Shown: positions 1 to 8,115 of the stretch, one piece after another
Layout: each line of letters starts with the position of its first letter
Position numbering within the stretch: position 1 is the first letter of the stretch
From: Clostridia bacterium
Lineage (GTDB): Bacteria > Bacillota > Clostridia > Oscillospirales > CAG-272
Reading direction: 5' to 3'
NCBI GenBank assembly: GCA_017382555.1
Contig: JAFOAB010000215.1
Location: 1 to 9,981, forward strand
Length of the DNA stretch: 9,981 nt
The notes under the pieces: model-generated
The model's database searches: none
The model's input: only the letters and a program-made list of their open reading frames with translations
What the model was told of the DNA's origin: nothing
Made by a program: the position numbers and the translations under genes

Positions 1-1005
1 GAGTCCCCGTATTACACCTGGTTCAACTTTACCCCCGACGGAAAGTACGAGGCTTGGTGGGGCATTGAAATTCTTCCCCGACTGAAGCACGAGGGTAAGG
101 GCTGCTCCGAATATTTTCTGAACGATGACGGTGTTATCGCGCATTATCTTAAAAAAGGTACTGCAGGCTGGAGACTTGACGTTGCGGACGAGCTGTCCGA
201 CAGCTTTCTTGACGGGCTGAAAAAAGCCGCAAGAGGCGCAAAGGGCGATGCCCTTGTAATCGGTGAGGTTTGGGAAAACGCCGCAACAAAGATTGCATAC
301 GGCGCAAGAAGAAGGTATTTCCTTGGCGATCAGCTTGATTCCGTTATGAATTACCCCTTCAGAAGTGCTGTAATAGGCTACCTTGAGTACGGTGATTCCG
401 CCATACTTGCCGACACGCTGACGGAAATATTTGCTACCTACCCGCGCGAAAACGCACACGCCCTTATGAATATACTCGGCACTCACGATACGGAGAGAAT
501 CCTTTCCGTACTTGGCGATAAGGAGTATTTTGGGCTTTCAGCCGCAGAGCTTTCCGAGCGTAGGCTGACAGACGATGCTCTGATAAAGGCGAAAAAGCTA
601 CTCAAGATTGCTTCCGCAATACAGTACACGGTTTACGGAGTTCCCTCCGTTTACTACGGCGATGAGGCGGGTATGCAGGGATATCGCGATCCCTTCTGCC
701 GTATGCCCTACCCGTGGGGGCGCGAGAATACCGAGCTTCGCGAGCACTATAAGCTTCTCGGCAAAATAAGAAAGGAGAACCCCGTATTCGCGAAGGGCGA
801 ATTCAAGGTTCTCGTTTCAAGCGGTGCACTTTTTATATATGAAAGAAAGGATGGCGACAAGGTAATTTACCTCGCCGCCAACGCATCGGATACCCCACGC
901 ACCGTTGATATTACCGCAGGCTGCAAGGATCTCTTGACCGATGAGATATTTACGGACAAGCTTATCCTTCCCGCTTACACGGCGCGTATTCTTACCGTTA
1001 TTTAA
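1..1005 (+). CDS. GH13 alpha-glucan hydrolase (neopullulanase/cyclomaltodextrinase-like), 5' end missing
   Basis: The frame is open from base 1 to TAA at 1003-1005, giving 334 residues of a protein cut by the left edge. It is the second half of an alpha-amylase-family TIM barrel plus C-terminal beta domain. Family landmarks in window numbering: YEAWWGIEILP (16-26), GWRLDVADE (56-64) with the nucleophile D60, VIGEVWE (86-92) with the acid/base E89, and GTHDTER (160-166) with the stabilising D163. The stretch around VYYGDEAGMQGYRDPFCR (217-234) and the WWG..LP motif are typical of the neopullulanase, cyclomaltodextrinase and maltogenic amylase branch, so the likely role is cutting maltodextrins, pullulan or cyclodextrins; the exact substrate cannot be read. 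About 260 residues in place show no defect. A signal peptide cannot be assessed. The stop overlaps that of the convergent phosphorylase gene. All catalytic residues are present, so the enzyme is probably active. Confidence 0.93.
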   Translation, partial: ESPYYTWFNFTPDGKYEAWWGIEILPRLKHEGKGCSEYFLNDDGVIAHYLKKGTAGWRLDVADELSDSFLDGLKKAARGAKGDALVIGEVWENAATKIAYGARRRYFLGDQLDSVMNYPFRSAVIGYLEYGDSAILADTLTEIFATYPRENAHALMNILGTHDTERILSVLGDKEYFGLSAAELSERRLTDDALIKAKKLLKIASAIQYTVYGVPSVYYGDEAGMQGYRDPFCRMPYPWGRENTELREHYKLLGKIRKENPVFAKGEFKVLVSSGALFIYERKDGDKVIYLAANASDTPRTVDITAGCKDLLTDEIFTDKLILPAYTARILTVI

Positions 1006-2306
1006 ATGCCGACCGTAGCATAGATTACGGGCGGTACCTCCGGCTTTTCATCGGAGTAGGTGATGGCATTTTCAAGTCTCCTTGCCGCAGCATCGAAAAG
1101 CGCCTTATCGGAGGAATAAAGCACCATAACCGTATCGTCCGGGGACACCTTGTCCCCGGTCTTTTTTATTATCTCAAGTCCCGCAAGGTAGTCAACACCG
1201 CCATCAAGCGCCGTTCTGCCTGCACCGAGCATACCCTCGGCAAGACCGATCTCCTCCGTATTCATAAAGGAAATATATCCCTCACGTGCCGCCTTCAGCT
1301 CATATCTGTACGGAGCGTATCTGCGCTTTTCGGGGTTACGAAGCTCGGTGGTGTCGCCGCCCTGCGCCTCAAGCATCTCGCACAGCTTGCCAAATGCCTT
1401 GCCGCTAAGTATGGTCTCCTTTGCCATTTTTCTTGCGGATTCGATATCGCATATTCCCGCAAGCTTAAGCATACCCGCCGCAAGCTCAACGCAAACCTCA
1501 AGCTTATCGGCAGGTGCGTTACCGCAAAGGATGTCGGATGCCTCATACATCTCAAGCGCATTTCCGACAGCGTGGCCGAGCGGAACGTCCATAGAGCTTA
1601 TGATAGCACCGACGCGTCTTCCAGCACCCTCGCCTATGCGCACCATAAGGCGTGCAAGCTCACGCGCATCCTCGGGGTCCTTAACGAATGCACCGCTTCC
1701 GTATTTTACGTCAAGCATTATAACGTCTGCACCCGATGCAAGCTTTTTGGACATAATGGAGGATGCAATGAGAGCGTTGCTTTCAACGGTTGCGGTGAAA
1801 TCGCGGAGAGCGTACAGCTTTTTATCCGCAGGGCAAAGCGTGCCCGTTTGCGCAATAACTGCGGCGCCCACGGTGTTAACGGTGTTGGCAAACTCCTCGG
1901 GCGTAAGCTCCACCCTCGTTCCGGGCACGGATTCAAGCTTATCTATGGTACCACCCGTATGACCGAGTGCGCGACCGCTCATTTTTGCCACCTTAAGACC
2001 GCAGGAGGCAACGGTGGGTATAACTACAGGTGTGGTGGAATCACCTACTCCGCCGGTGGAATGCTTATCCGCTTTAAGACCGGGAATTGCGGAAAGATCC
2101 GCGCTTTCACCGGATGCAAGCATAGCGAGGGTAAGATCGGTTGCTTCCCTATCGTCCATTCCCTTGAGGCAGACCGCCATCATAAGTGCTGCACTCTGAC
2201 AATCGGGGATAGTGCCATCCGTAACACCCTTGACGAAATAATTTATTTCTTCGGTGGAGAGCGCCTTGCCCTCCTTCTTTTTATGAATAAGATCGTACAT
2301 TCGCAT
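1002..2306 (-). CDS. pdp: Pyrimidine-nucleoside phosphorylase
   Basis: This 434-residue protein has the usual length of the bacterial class II nucleoside phosphorylases. These cytosolic dimers convert thymidine, uridine or deoxyuridine plus phosphate into free base and (deoxy)ribose-1-phosphate for salvage and carbon use. Landmarks: DKHSTGGVGDSTT (80-92) with the active-site H82, the family signature KMSGRALGHTGGTIDKLE (108-125), LYALRD with R168, and ASSIMSKK with S183 and K187. These are the same positions as the catalytic residues known for Bacillus Pdp. The frame stays open to a TTG at 2372, but the start at 2306 is chosen because GGAGG (minus strand of 2314-2318) sits 7 nt upstream and MRMYDLIHKK matches the family N-terminus. 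The 3' end overlaps the convergent GH13 stop by TTAA. I prefer pdp to deoA from the Bacillus-like sequence; the difference in substrate range is not certain. Confidence 0.95.
   Translation of the reverse strand: MRMYDLIHKKKEGKALSTEEINYFVKGVTDGTIPDCQSAALMMAVCLKGMDDREATDLTLAMLASGESADLSAIPGLKADKHSTGGVGDSTTPVVIPTVASCGLKVAKMSGRALGHTGGTIDKLESVPGTRVELTPEEFANTVNTVGAAVIAQTGTLCPADKKLYALRDFTATVESNALIASSIMSKKLASGADVIMLDVKYGSGAFVKDPEDARELARLMVRIGEGAGRRVGAIISSMDVPLGHAVGNALEMYEASDILCGNAPADKLEVCVELAAGMLKLAGICDIESARKMAKETILSGKAFGKLCEMLEAQGGDTTELRNPEKRRYAPYRYELKAAREGYISFMNTEEIGLAEGMLGAGRTALDGGVDYLAGLEIIKKTGDKVSPDDTVMVLYSSDKALFDAAARRLENAITYSDEKPEVPPVIYATVGI
1139..1167 (+). terminator. Strong intrinsic terminator for the GH13 gene, embedded in the antisense pdp coding region
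   Basis: A perfect 9-bp inverted repeat, CCGGGGACA (1139-1147) and TGTCCCCGG (1151-1159), with a 3-nt loop CCT, is followed on the plus strand by TC and six Ts (1162-1167). This is the classical intrinsic terminator layout and works only in the plus direction, because on the minus strand the run precedes the stem as As. It lies 134 nt after the GH13 stop. The same bases encode T-G-D-K-V-S-P-D of the phosphorylase on the other strand. Confidence 0.75.
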
Positions 2307-2332
2307 ATTTTTGCCTCCGATTGCAAATAATC
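2303..2332 (+). promoter_or_regulatory. Candidate sigma-G-like promoter for spoVAC
   Basis: GCATA (2303-2307) fits the forespore sigma-G -35 pattern GHATR fully. After an 18-nt spacer, AATAATC (2326-2332) matches five of seven positions of the -10 pattern CATWMTA. Initiation near 2340 would leave a leader of about 20 nt carrying the GGGGG ribosome site (2348-2352). The -35 overlaps the start codon of the divergent pdp gene. Sigma-G control of spoVA genes is known in Bacillus; the match here was made by eye. Confidence 0.33.
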
Positions 2333-2358
2333 TAATCAATGAAATATGGGGGATAATT

Positions 2359-2805
2359 ATGAAATTCAACAAAGAAAATTACGTAAAGCTGACAACCAAG
2401 CGCGCCAAAAGAACCGCAAGCCTGAAAAACTGTGCATTCGCCTTTTTAATTGGCGGTACGATATGCGCTATCGGCGAGCTTATATATTTCGTCTTCTTCG
2501 ATCTGCTTAAATTCAGCGAAAAGGCAAGCTCGCTTTACGTTTGCGTGCTTCTTATCGGTGCATCTGCAGTGCTGACCTGCCTCGGCGTGTTCGACGATAT
2601 AGCAAAACACGCGGGAGCGGGAACACTACTGCCGATAACCGGCTTCGCAAACGCCGTCGTCTCCCCTGCCATCGACACACGCGCAGAGGGATACGTGCTT
2701 GGTGTCGGCGCGAAGATATTCACCGTAGCGGGCCCCGTTCTGCTTTACGGCACACTTTCGGGTGTTGCTTATGGGTTTATATACTGGATCAGTACTCTTA
2801 TTTAG
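2359..2805 (+). CDS. spoVAC: Stage V sporulation protein AC (SpoVAC), Ca-DPA channel subunit
   Basis: This 148-residue membrane protein has the size and sequence of SpoVAC, an inner-membrane subunit of the spore channel for Ca-dipicolinic acid; in Bacillus it behaves as a mechanosensitive channel. The N-terminus is basic (KLTTKRAKRTASLKN). Hydrophobic segments lie around 24-47, 58-77 and 112-146. Family landmarks are IGGTICAIGELIY (31-43), LGVFDDIAKHAGAGTLLPITGFANA (about 75-99) and the small-residue-rich C-terminal helix. The frame is open further upstream to 2311, but ATG 2359 is chosen because a G-run ribosome site (2348-2352) lies 6 nt before it and the protein then starts MKFNKENYVK. It is divergent from pdp and ends in TAG, overlapping the convergent membrane-protein gene by 8 bp. 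Its usual partners spoVAD and spoVAE are 5.4 kb away on the same strand. All expected conserved segments are present. Confidence 0.94.
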   Translation: MKFNKENYVKLTTKRAKRTASLKNCAFAFLIGGTICAIGELIYFVFFDLLKFSEKASSLYVCVLLIGASAVLTCLGVFDDIAKHAGAGTLLPITGFANAVVSPAIDTRAEGYVLGVGAKIFTVAGPVLLYGTLSGVAYGFIYWISTLI

Positions 2806-3658
2806 CCTCATCCGCCTTCATACCGGACAGTGCTTCAAATAGGGGAAGCTCATATGACGGAAAATATATTCCCCAAAGCTGACCGTTGCTTTCAACTTCA
2901 AGAATGTGATAATTCTTGCCGTAGATAACGCCGTAACGGTCAAGGGTAAGCTTGTACTTCTTGTATCGCTCATCGTCATAGGGATATTCCTTGTTCCAAT
3001 CGTTCATCGAATAGCGCTTTCCGACCGTTCTGATACCCTTAATGTCATCGCGGCAGAATTCGTATTTGCCCTCAATATTTGCAAGATAGAACTTCTTTGA
3101 ATCGGCAAAGATCTTAAACGAAAAGTTCATAAACATGAACGGACGATTACCCGCCACAATTTTCGTCTCGCCGTTTTTATCTTTATATTGGAATACAAAA
3201 ATATCCACGTCTCTTGCATTATCGGGCACACCCAGATCGGCAAATATAGTTTCTACCGAGGCGGATATATTCGAAAGTGTACGGATGCTGTCATCGCTTT
3301 CAAGCACGTTCTTTTTCCTGTTTTTTTCAAGTAATGACAAGCCTGCAGACAAAACTATGCAAGCGCCGCCAATCCAGAAAAGCACGGGGGCGTTGGCGTA
3401 AGCCTCGGTAAGCGTAATATCGTCAAGGCCGCGCAGGATCCCGATAACGAATATTGCGGCACCCAGCATACTTACAAACTGTATAATACGCAAAGCAAGC
3501 GGCAGCTTTGCCTTTTTCTCCGTTTCGTCCATCTTGCTTTTAGAGCTTTCAAGCGATGCTGCAAGCTCCTGTGACGGCTCTTCAACCATCATTTCCATGC
3601 CGTTCGGCTTGGTGTTCTTTTTGTCTTCCGTTACATTGATTCCAAGAAAAGGCTTCAT
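2798..3658 (-). CDS. Membrane protein of unknown function, two helices and a soluble C-terminal domain
   Basis: I do not recognise a named family. The 286 residues divide into a hydrophilic N-terminal tail (1-50) opening with the motif-like KPFLGINVTEDKKN, two predicted transmembrane helices (about 54-76 and 91-110) joined by a short loop, and a 170-residue soluble part. The last hundred residues alternate charged and aromatic strands (FCRDDIKGIRTVGKRYS, LTLDRYGVIYG, GIYFPSYELPLFEALSG) and might form a PH-like or other small beta domain ending in a helix; this is a guess from sequence pattern. No signal peptide is seen, so both ends are probably cytoplasmic. The ATG at 3658 is preceded by GGAG 9 nt upstream, only 17 nt after the fbp stop, so it is almost certainly co-transcribed with fbp. 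Its 3' end overlaps spoVAC by 8 bp. Confidence 0.85.
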   Translation of the reverse strand: MKPFLGINVTEDKKNTKPNGMEMMVEEPSQELAASLESSKSKMDETEKKAKLPLALRIIQFVSMLGAAIFVIGILRGLDDITLTEAYANAPVLFWIGGACIVLSAGLSLLEKNRKKNVLESDDSIRTLSNISASVETIFADLGVPDNARDVDIFVFQYKDKNGETKIVAGNRPFMFMNFSFKIFADSKKFYLANIEGKYEFCRDDIKGIRTVGKRYSMNDWNKEYPYDDERYKKYKLTLDRYGVIYGKNYHILEVESNGQLWGIYFPSYELPLFEALSGMKADEAK

Positions 3659-3675
3659 TTGTCAATTCTCCTTTT

Positions 3676-5664
3676 TTACTTTTTCTTTTCCTTTACAAGT
3701 CCGCTCCTATACGCCGAAAGCAGTAACAAAAGACCGTCTATCTGCTCCTTGATACGTTTTCCGTCATCCGTGTCGGCAACTCTTATTCTGTTTTCCGCCA
3801 CGTCAAAAACCACTGCGGTGTTCAAAATATCCTTGTTTTCGTCTATTGCATTCTGTCTGCCGCCAAAGGGCTCGTGACTTATAATACGCATACCGTAGGA
3901 GTTATAAACAAGCGTATATCCCGCAGTACCCGTTTTTTCTCGGAACGCACGGCAAAAGCCTCCGTCAATTACGATCAGTCTGCCGTTTGCCTTTATGGGA
4001 GTTTCGCCCTTCTTTTTATTGACGGGGATGTGCCCGTTTATTATATGGCTGTGCTTTTCGAAAAGCCCGAATTCGTTAAGTATCTTAAGGCACGCGCTCT
4101 CGTTATGATAAAGCTCGTAATAGCTGTTGCGCGGCTCTGTATGTGTTTCGGGATCGTCGATAAGCAAACGCTCAAAGGTGGTCATGCGCTCTCTGCCCGC
4201 AATGGGAGAGTTCTTTCCGCACCACAGAAACCACATATAGTCCTTCGCTTTTTTCTGCTCGTCCGAGCCCCAAGACGAATGATAGCCCTTGCGTATCATA
4301 CGCTCTATCGCATCCAGCAATTCTCTGCCGCTGAGCATCTCGCCCTCGACCGAAAGCTCCATAAGCGTTCCATCGGGGTTCATAGGAATGCAGCCGTGGA
4401 ACAGCAGATTGCCGTTATAGCATTTGTAAAGTCCGCCTTTCGCAAACAAGAACTCCACGTGTCTTTGCAGCTTTTCGCTTCTGCGGAAGGCAGTCTTAAG
4501 CTGATCCATAACCTGCTCCTCCTCTGCGGTCAGGCGGTATGGGTCATCGGGGTCGATAGTTGGGAATCTGCTGTCCTTCAGCGGATATTGCTTGCCGTAA
4601 AGCTCAACTGTTCCCGTTTTATAATCTATCTTATCGAGCAGCAGTCTGTCATCCATTCCGAAATTGGGATTGCGGCGCACGATATGCCCCTCAAGCTTAA
4701 AGAGTATGACAGCAATTGCCTTATGCATTCTTGCAATAAGGTCGGGAGAGTTATTCGAGTATGCCGTTGTGTCGCCCTTATCCTTTGGCATAAACGCAGA
4801 AACGTCGTTATCCTTATACACCTCGGATGCAAACAGCGCAAGCGGACGGAGATTGATTCCGTAGCCTATCTCTATCGCGTCGAGATTTCCGTATGTAAAG
4901 GAGTTATTCAGCGCATTGGCAATACAGGTTCTGCTTCCCGTTGCCGCGCCCATCCACAGTATATCGTGGTTGCCCCACTGCACGTCAACGCCGTGATGCT
5001 CCATAAGATCGTCAAGCACTATATCGGGGCGTGAGCCTCTGTCGAAAATATCGCCAACTATGTGAAGTCTGTCAACTATCAGCCGCTTGATCGTATCGCA
5101 CAGATCGATTATAAGCCTCTCCGCCTGACCGAGGTCGATGATGGTCAAAAGAATGTTATTTCGGTACTGCGAGCGGTTTCCGTCCCACTCGGGAGAAAAC
5201 AGCAGCTCCTCAAGTATATAAGCAAAATCAGTGGGTAAAGCCTTACGCACCTTACTGCGCGTGTATTTGGAGGAAACAAGGCGGCACAAAGCGATAAGCT
5301 TTGTAAGTATATCGAGATAGAGGATCCCCTCGTTCTCGGTGCTCTGTACAAGCTCCTTTAATTTAGCCTTCGGATAATAAACGAGAGTTGCAAGCTCGGC
5401 GCGCCTTACATCGGAAAGTGTGTCGGAAAACAGAATATCTATCTTCTCACGTACAGAACCGGAGGCATTGTTGAGTATGTGCCTGAATGCTTCGTATTCT
5501 CCGTGCACGTCGGACATAAAGTGCTCGGTACCTTTGGGAAGATCGAGTATCGCCTGCAAATTGATTATCTCTGCCGCGGTAGCGCGTATCGTGGGATAGC
5601 GCTCCGAGAGGGCTTCAAGATAAAGACGGTTATCGTTTATCTGCTTATCCGTATAATTCAACAT
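3676..5664 (-). CDS. fbp: Fructose-1,6-bisphosphatase, class III (Firmicutes type)
   Basis: This 662-residue protein has the length and sequence of class III FBPase (about 640-670 residues), the cytosolic gluconeogenic enzyme that hydrolyses fructose-1,6-bisphosphate to fructose-6-phosphate and phosphate. It belongs to the metallophosphatase superfamily, and the metal-binding motifs are in order: SDVHGEYEAF (51-60, D52 and H54), GDIFDRG (204-210), GNHD (231-234), and NGHIPV followed by VIDGGFCRAFREKTGTAGYTL near residues 540-590. The start ATG at 5664 is supported by GGGAGG (minus strand of 5670-5675) 5 nt upstream. A candidate promoter lies in the 119-nt gap before it. The downstream membrane-protein gene begins 17 nt after the stop. 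Class III enzymes in Bacillus need phosphoenolpyruvate for activity; nothing in this sequence shows whether that holds here. Confidence 0.96.
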   Translation of the reverse strand: MLNYTDKQINDNRLYLEALSERYPTIRATAAEIINLQAILDLPKGTEHFMSDVHGEYEAFRHILNNASGSVREKIDILFSDTLSDVRRAELATLVYYPKAKLKELVQSTENEGILYLDILTKLIALCRLVSSKYTRSKVRKALPTDFAYILEELLFSPEWDGNRSQYRNNILLTIIDLGQAERLIIDLCDTIKRLIVDRLHIVGDIFDRGSRPDIVLDDLMEHHGVDVQWGNHDILWMGAATGSRTCIANALNNSFTYGNLDAIEIGYGINLRPLALFASEVYKDNDVSAFMPKDKGDTTAYSNNSPDLIARMHKAIAVILFKLEGHIVRRNPNFGMDDRLLLDKIDYKTGTVELYGKQYPLKDSRFPTIDPDDPYRLTAEEEQVMDQLKTAFRRSEKLQRHVEFLFAKGGLYKCYNGNLLFHGCIPMNPDGTLMELSVEGEMLSGRELLDAIERMIRKGYHSSWGSDEQKKAKDYMWFLWCGKNSPIAGRERMTTFERLLIDDPETHTEPRNSYYELYHNESACLKILNEFGLFEKHSHIINGHIPVNKKKGETPIKANGRLIVIDGGFCRAFREKTGTAGYTLVYNSYGMRIISHEPFGGRQNAIDENKDILNTAVVFDVAENRIRVADTDDGKRIKEQIDGLLLLLSAYRSGLVKEKKK

Positions 5665-5727
5665 GGCTTCCTCCCTATTTACATATCAGAAGTGACAGAG
5701 TCCAATAATAGCATTTGCGCGTTTATA

Positions 5728-5757
5728 TGTATACTGGATTGTATATTTGATAATCAA
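5728..5757 (-). promoter_or_regulatory. Candidate promoter for the fbp operon
   Basis: On the minus strand TTGATT (5752-5757), an 18-nt spacer and TATACA (5728-5733) form a plausible sigma-A promoter (4/6 and 4/6 matches) about 55 nt before the fbp ribosome site. The -35 lies inside a perfect odd palindrome TTGATAATCAA (5747-5757), which could be a repressor site or chance in AT-rich DNA. The match is modest. Confidence 0.35.
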
Positions 5758-5783
5758 GCTTATTAGGTAAAGGACGTTCGACG

Positions 5784-7229
5784 TTACTTTAAATCAACTC
5801 TTCCAAATGAAAAGGACGAATATTCATTACCGCTTTCGTCTACTCCGTAAAAGTATGCATAACACACGTTTGTTTCTTCAATATACCAGCAGATAGCACC
5901 CTTATATTCCGGCATATACACCGAATCGGTATCCGCATAATCAAGAGTATCCTTAAAATATTCAAGTGTAGCTTCTACTGCCTCATCATAGGTGTCTTGG
6001 TCCATTATTGAACGAACAAAGTAAAATTCAGCTTCATCCAACAGATATTCTCCGTTTACCTCAACAAATCCAAACCACATTGTGCCAACGTATCCAAGAT
6101 ATTCACGTTCATACAAAACACCGTAATCAATATAGAATTCGTCATCAAAATACTCTTCGTAGCCACATTCCTCCGGATCTCCGTAAATCAAATGAACAAG
6201 TTCGGCAGGCATATTAAGATAAATGCCCTCAAAATGCACGGGAATCTCTTTAGGAGCAAAAAAACTGTCATATACGGAGTATCCAACCGCAAAAAGAGAT
6301 ACAGCTATGCTGATTAACAAGGCTATTGGGGTAGCGACGTTCAGCGCCAAATCGAGCTTCGGTCTTTTTTCGCTTATAGGTGCCAACTCCCAAGCTGTTC
6401 TAATGACCTCGCGTCCCTCACTAATTGCATCAAGCATATCGCTTGCAAGCTGTGCGGGGTACGTCCCATCGCCCACAGTAACGATCGTAGCAAAAACATC
6501 GGAAGCTCTCTCCGTATTCGCGTTTTTATAGCATGCAAACGCGTATGCAAATCGCAAAACAAGCTTATTAAGCGACTTATTGCTCACATAGCGGTTTGCT
6601 TCATGCGATTCCATCTCCTTAACCTTATCCGCAAGAAAAGCTTCAAGACCTATGTAGTCTCCATCGCGCATAAAGCGTGCCGTTTTCACTACATCAGAGG
6701 AGGCAACGTAGCCCTCGCCAACGTCAACGCCCGTCACCAATTCATCAAGAAAATCAAGCGTAGTCGTAATGGTTTCCGTGTCCTCCGCCATAATGGAGCT
6801 TACAAATATTTGATCAAAGGCAAAAATAGCCTTCGCAAGCACCTTCTTAAGCTTTGCCCCCTTGGATAAGGTAGACCAAATACTGTTTTTCGCAATACTA
6901 ACAGCCTCAGCATGCTTACCGCACGCAGTGTAAGCCAAAATTTTATAAGTATCGCGGCTATCATCATAGCCTGTCAAACGGATAATCTCATAAAGCTTTT
7001 TGGGATCACACTCCGAGTAATAGGGTGTGAGAATATAAATGCCAAGAAAATATTTCTTTATCCTCGGCAAAATAAGCATAATAAGCAAGGAATAAAGACC
7101 TATCCAATACTTCTGTGTTATTAAACCGATCATTATAAATAAAATCGACAAAACAATCGCCGCGACGGTACAGAAACGGCTTGAAAACCGCCATCTTTTT
7201 GCACATTCTTCAGCTGAGAGTCTGTTCAT
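5784..7229 (-). CDS. Membrane protein of unknown function with three transmembrane helices
   Basis: I do not recognise this 481-residue protein. It begins with a basic stretch (KRWRFSSR), then two adjacent hydrophobic segments (about 19-37 and 40-56). A helical, mostly soluble region of about 230 residues (65-290) follows and reads like irregular helical repeats, for example ACGKHAEAVSIAKN and RFAYAFACYKNANTERA, which resemble TPR-like helices without a clear consensus. A third transmembrane segment (about 295-320) leads to an acidic C-terminal domain rich in Glu, Asp and Tyr (EYFDDEFYIDYGVLYEREYLG). The third helix would place this last domain on the opposite side of the membrane from the helical part if the first two form a hairpin. 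The frame is open to a TTG at 7241; the ATG at 7229 is chosen because GAGG lies 6 nt upstream. It starts 18 nt after the isomerase gene and is probably co-transcribed with it. Confidence 0.82.
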   Translation of the reverse strand: MNRLSAEECAKRWRFSSRFCTVAAIVLSILFIMIGLITQKYWIGLYSLLIMLILPRIKKYFLGIYILTPYYSECDPKKLYEIIRLTGYDDSRDTYKILAYTACGKHAEAVSIAKNSIWSTLSKGAKLKKVLAKAIFAFDQIFVSSIMAEDTETITTTLDFLDELVTGVDVGEGYVASSDVVKTARFMRDGDYIGLEAFLADKVKEMESHEANRYVSNKSLNKLVLRFAYAFACYKNANTERASDVFATIVTVGDGTYPAQLASDMLDAISEGREVIRTAWELAPISEKRPKLDLALNVATPIALLISIAVSLFAVGYSVYDSFFAPKEIPVHFEGIYLNMPAELVHLIYGDPEECGYEEYFDDEFYIDYGVLYEREYLGYVGTMWFGFVEVNGEYLLDEAEFYFVRSIMDQDTYDEAVEATLEYFKDTLDYADTDSVYMPEYKGAICWYIEETNVCYAYFYGVDESGNEYSSFSFGRVDLK

Positions 7230-7247
7230 AATCCACCTCAAAAGAAA

Positions 7248-8087
7248 TTATTTACCAAGAGTCAGGTAAACGGATTTAAGTATACCATCCGCCCTCTTAT
7301 AAGCCTCGCAAACGTAGTCCTCAACGCTTAATGACGCGTAAAGCGAATCAGCAACACTGCATGCCTTGAACTTAAGTTCAAAGTTCAAAAAATCCTGCTT
7401 TCGCGCTTTTTTGAGATTCTTTACGGCACGCGCCCAATCCACCTTGCCGTCAAACGGCAGGAGATGATAATCGTCCGTGCATTTCGTTTTTCCCGCGGGA
7501 TCGGTTACGCCAAGATTATCGTCAAGATGCGTTACAAGGAGTCTGTCACCAAGCAGGGCAAGCAGATCGTCACCGTTATTATAGCAAAGCTCGTGACCCG
7601 AATCCCAGCAAAAGCCAACGGTATCGCATCCCGCAAAACGCTCCATAAGTGCAAAAAGCGTTTCGATGCCCTCGGTGTTTTCATATGCAATTTTAACACC
7701 AAGCTCCTCTGCCCTGCGCACAAGGACGGAATGCGCATCAAGGCCTTCGGTTGTCGGCGTATGGTCATTATCGAAGCCGATCCACGTATGCGCTACAATT
7801 GCGGGGATTTCATAGTGTGCAGCGCACTCAAGGGCTTTTATATGCTCCTCAAGCGCAATCTTCCTGCGCTCGTCGCACTTGCTCCACATATCGGCGGCCT
7901 TGCCTATGGGTGCATGCAAAAACTGTATTTTTGCACCGCATTCACGTGCGACCCTGCAATCCTCCGCTATATGCCTCGAATAGGTGGGAGAAACTGCGGA
8001 AAAGCCGTTTTTTACGGCGATGCGAATAAGCTCCGTAACCGGTATACCGAAATAATCCGTTACGGAAAAGCCAAGACCTGTTTCCAT
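7248..8087 (-). CDS. Sugar phosphate isomerase/epimerase family protein (xylose-isomerase-like TIM barrel)
   Basis: This 279-residue protein fits the AP-endonuclease-2/xylose-isomerase-like TIM barrel family, which binds a divalent metal and mostly isomerises or epimerises sugars and polyols. The pattern of metal and active-site residues is visible: FLHAPIG (57-63), AHTWIG (99-104), IAYENTEG (133-140, E136), GFCWDSGHE (158-166, D162 and H165), VTHLDDN (185-191, H187), DYHLLPFDGKVDW (206-218) and NFELK (235-239, E237). The exact substrate cannot be read from sequence, and the family also contains dehydratases and endonucleases. The start ATG at 8087 has GGGAGGAG (minus strand of 8093-8100) 5 nt upstream and a good sigma-A promoter above that. 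It heads a two-gene unit with the membrane-protein gene at 7229-5784. No signal peptide, so cytosolic. Confidence 0.9.
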   Translation of the reverse strand: METGLGFSVTDYFGIPVTELIRIAVKNGFSAVSPTYSRHIAEDCRVARECGAKIQFLHAPIGKAADMWSKCDERRKIALEEHIKALECAAHYEIPAIVAHTWIGFDNDHTPTTEGLDAHSVLVRRAEELGVKIAYENTEGIETLFALMERFAGCDTVGFCWDSGHELCYNNGDDLLALLGDRLLVTHLDDNLGVTDPAGKTKCTDDYHLLPFDGKVDWARAVKNLKKARKQDFLNFELKFKACSVADSLYASLSVEDYVCEAYKRADGILKSVYLTLGK

Positions 8088-8115
8088 AAAAGCTCCTCCC
8101 TTCTTTATTATTTTA

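Noticed and set aside
853..876. Hairpin GGCG-AGGTAA/TTACCT-CGCC inside the GH13 gene, which could end pdp transcripts on the minus strand.
   Set aside because: It has a 3-nt bulge, almost no loop, and only a mixed C/T tract after it on the minus strand; too weak to annotate.
1348..2330. Long plus-strand open frames opposite pdp, and similar ones opposite fbp.
   Set aside because: They are antisense shadows of well-supported enzymes, lack ribosome sites, and give low-complexity translations.
3138..3178. Possible plus-strand terminator for spoVAC inside the convergent membrane-protein gene (ACGG-ACGA pairing with TCGT-CCGT, then five Ts).
   Set aside because: The stem is broken by a 4-nt bulge and closes a 16-nt loop, so stability is poor.
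4036..4056. ACGGG-GATGTG-CCCGT hairpin followed by TTATT opposite fbp.
   Set aside because: Short stem, weak T tract, and no plus-strand gene upstream that would need a terminator.
7366..7381. Exact 16-nt palindrome TTGAACTTAAGTTCAA followed by a repeated AAGTTCA and an A run.
   Set aside because: It lies in the codons for the conserved N-F-E-L-K-F-K segment with the metal-ligand Glu of the isomerase-like protein, so protein constraint and chance are enough to explain it.
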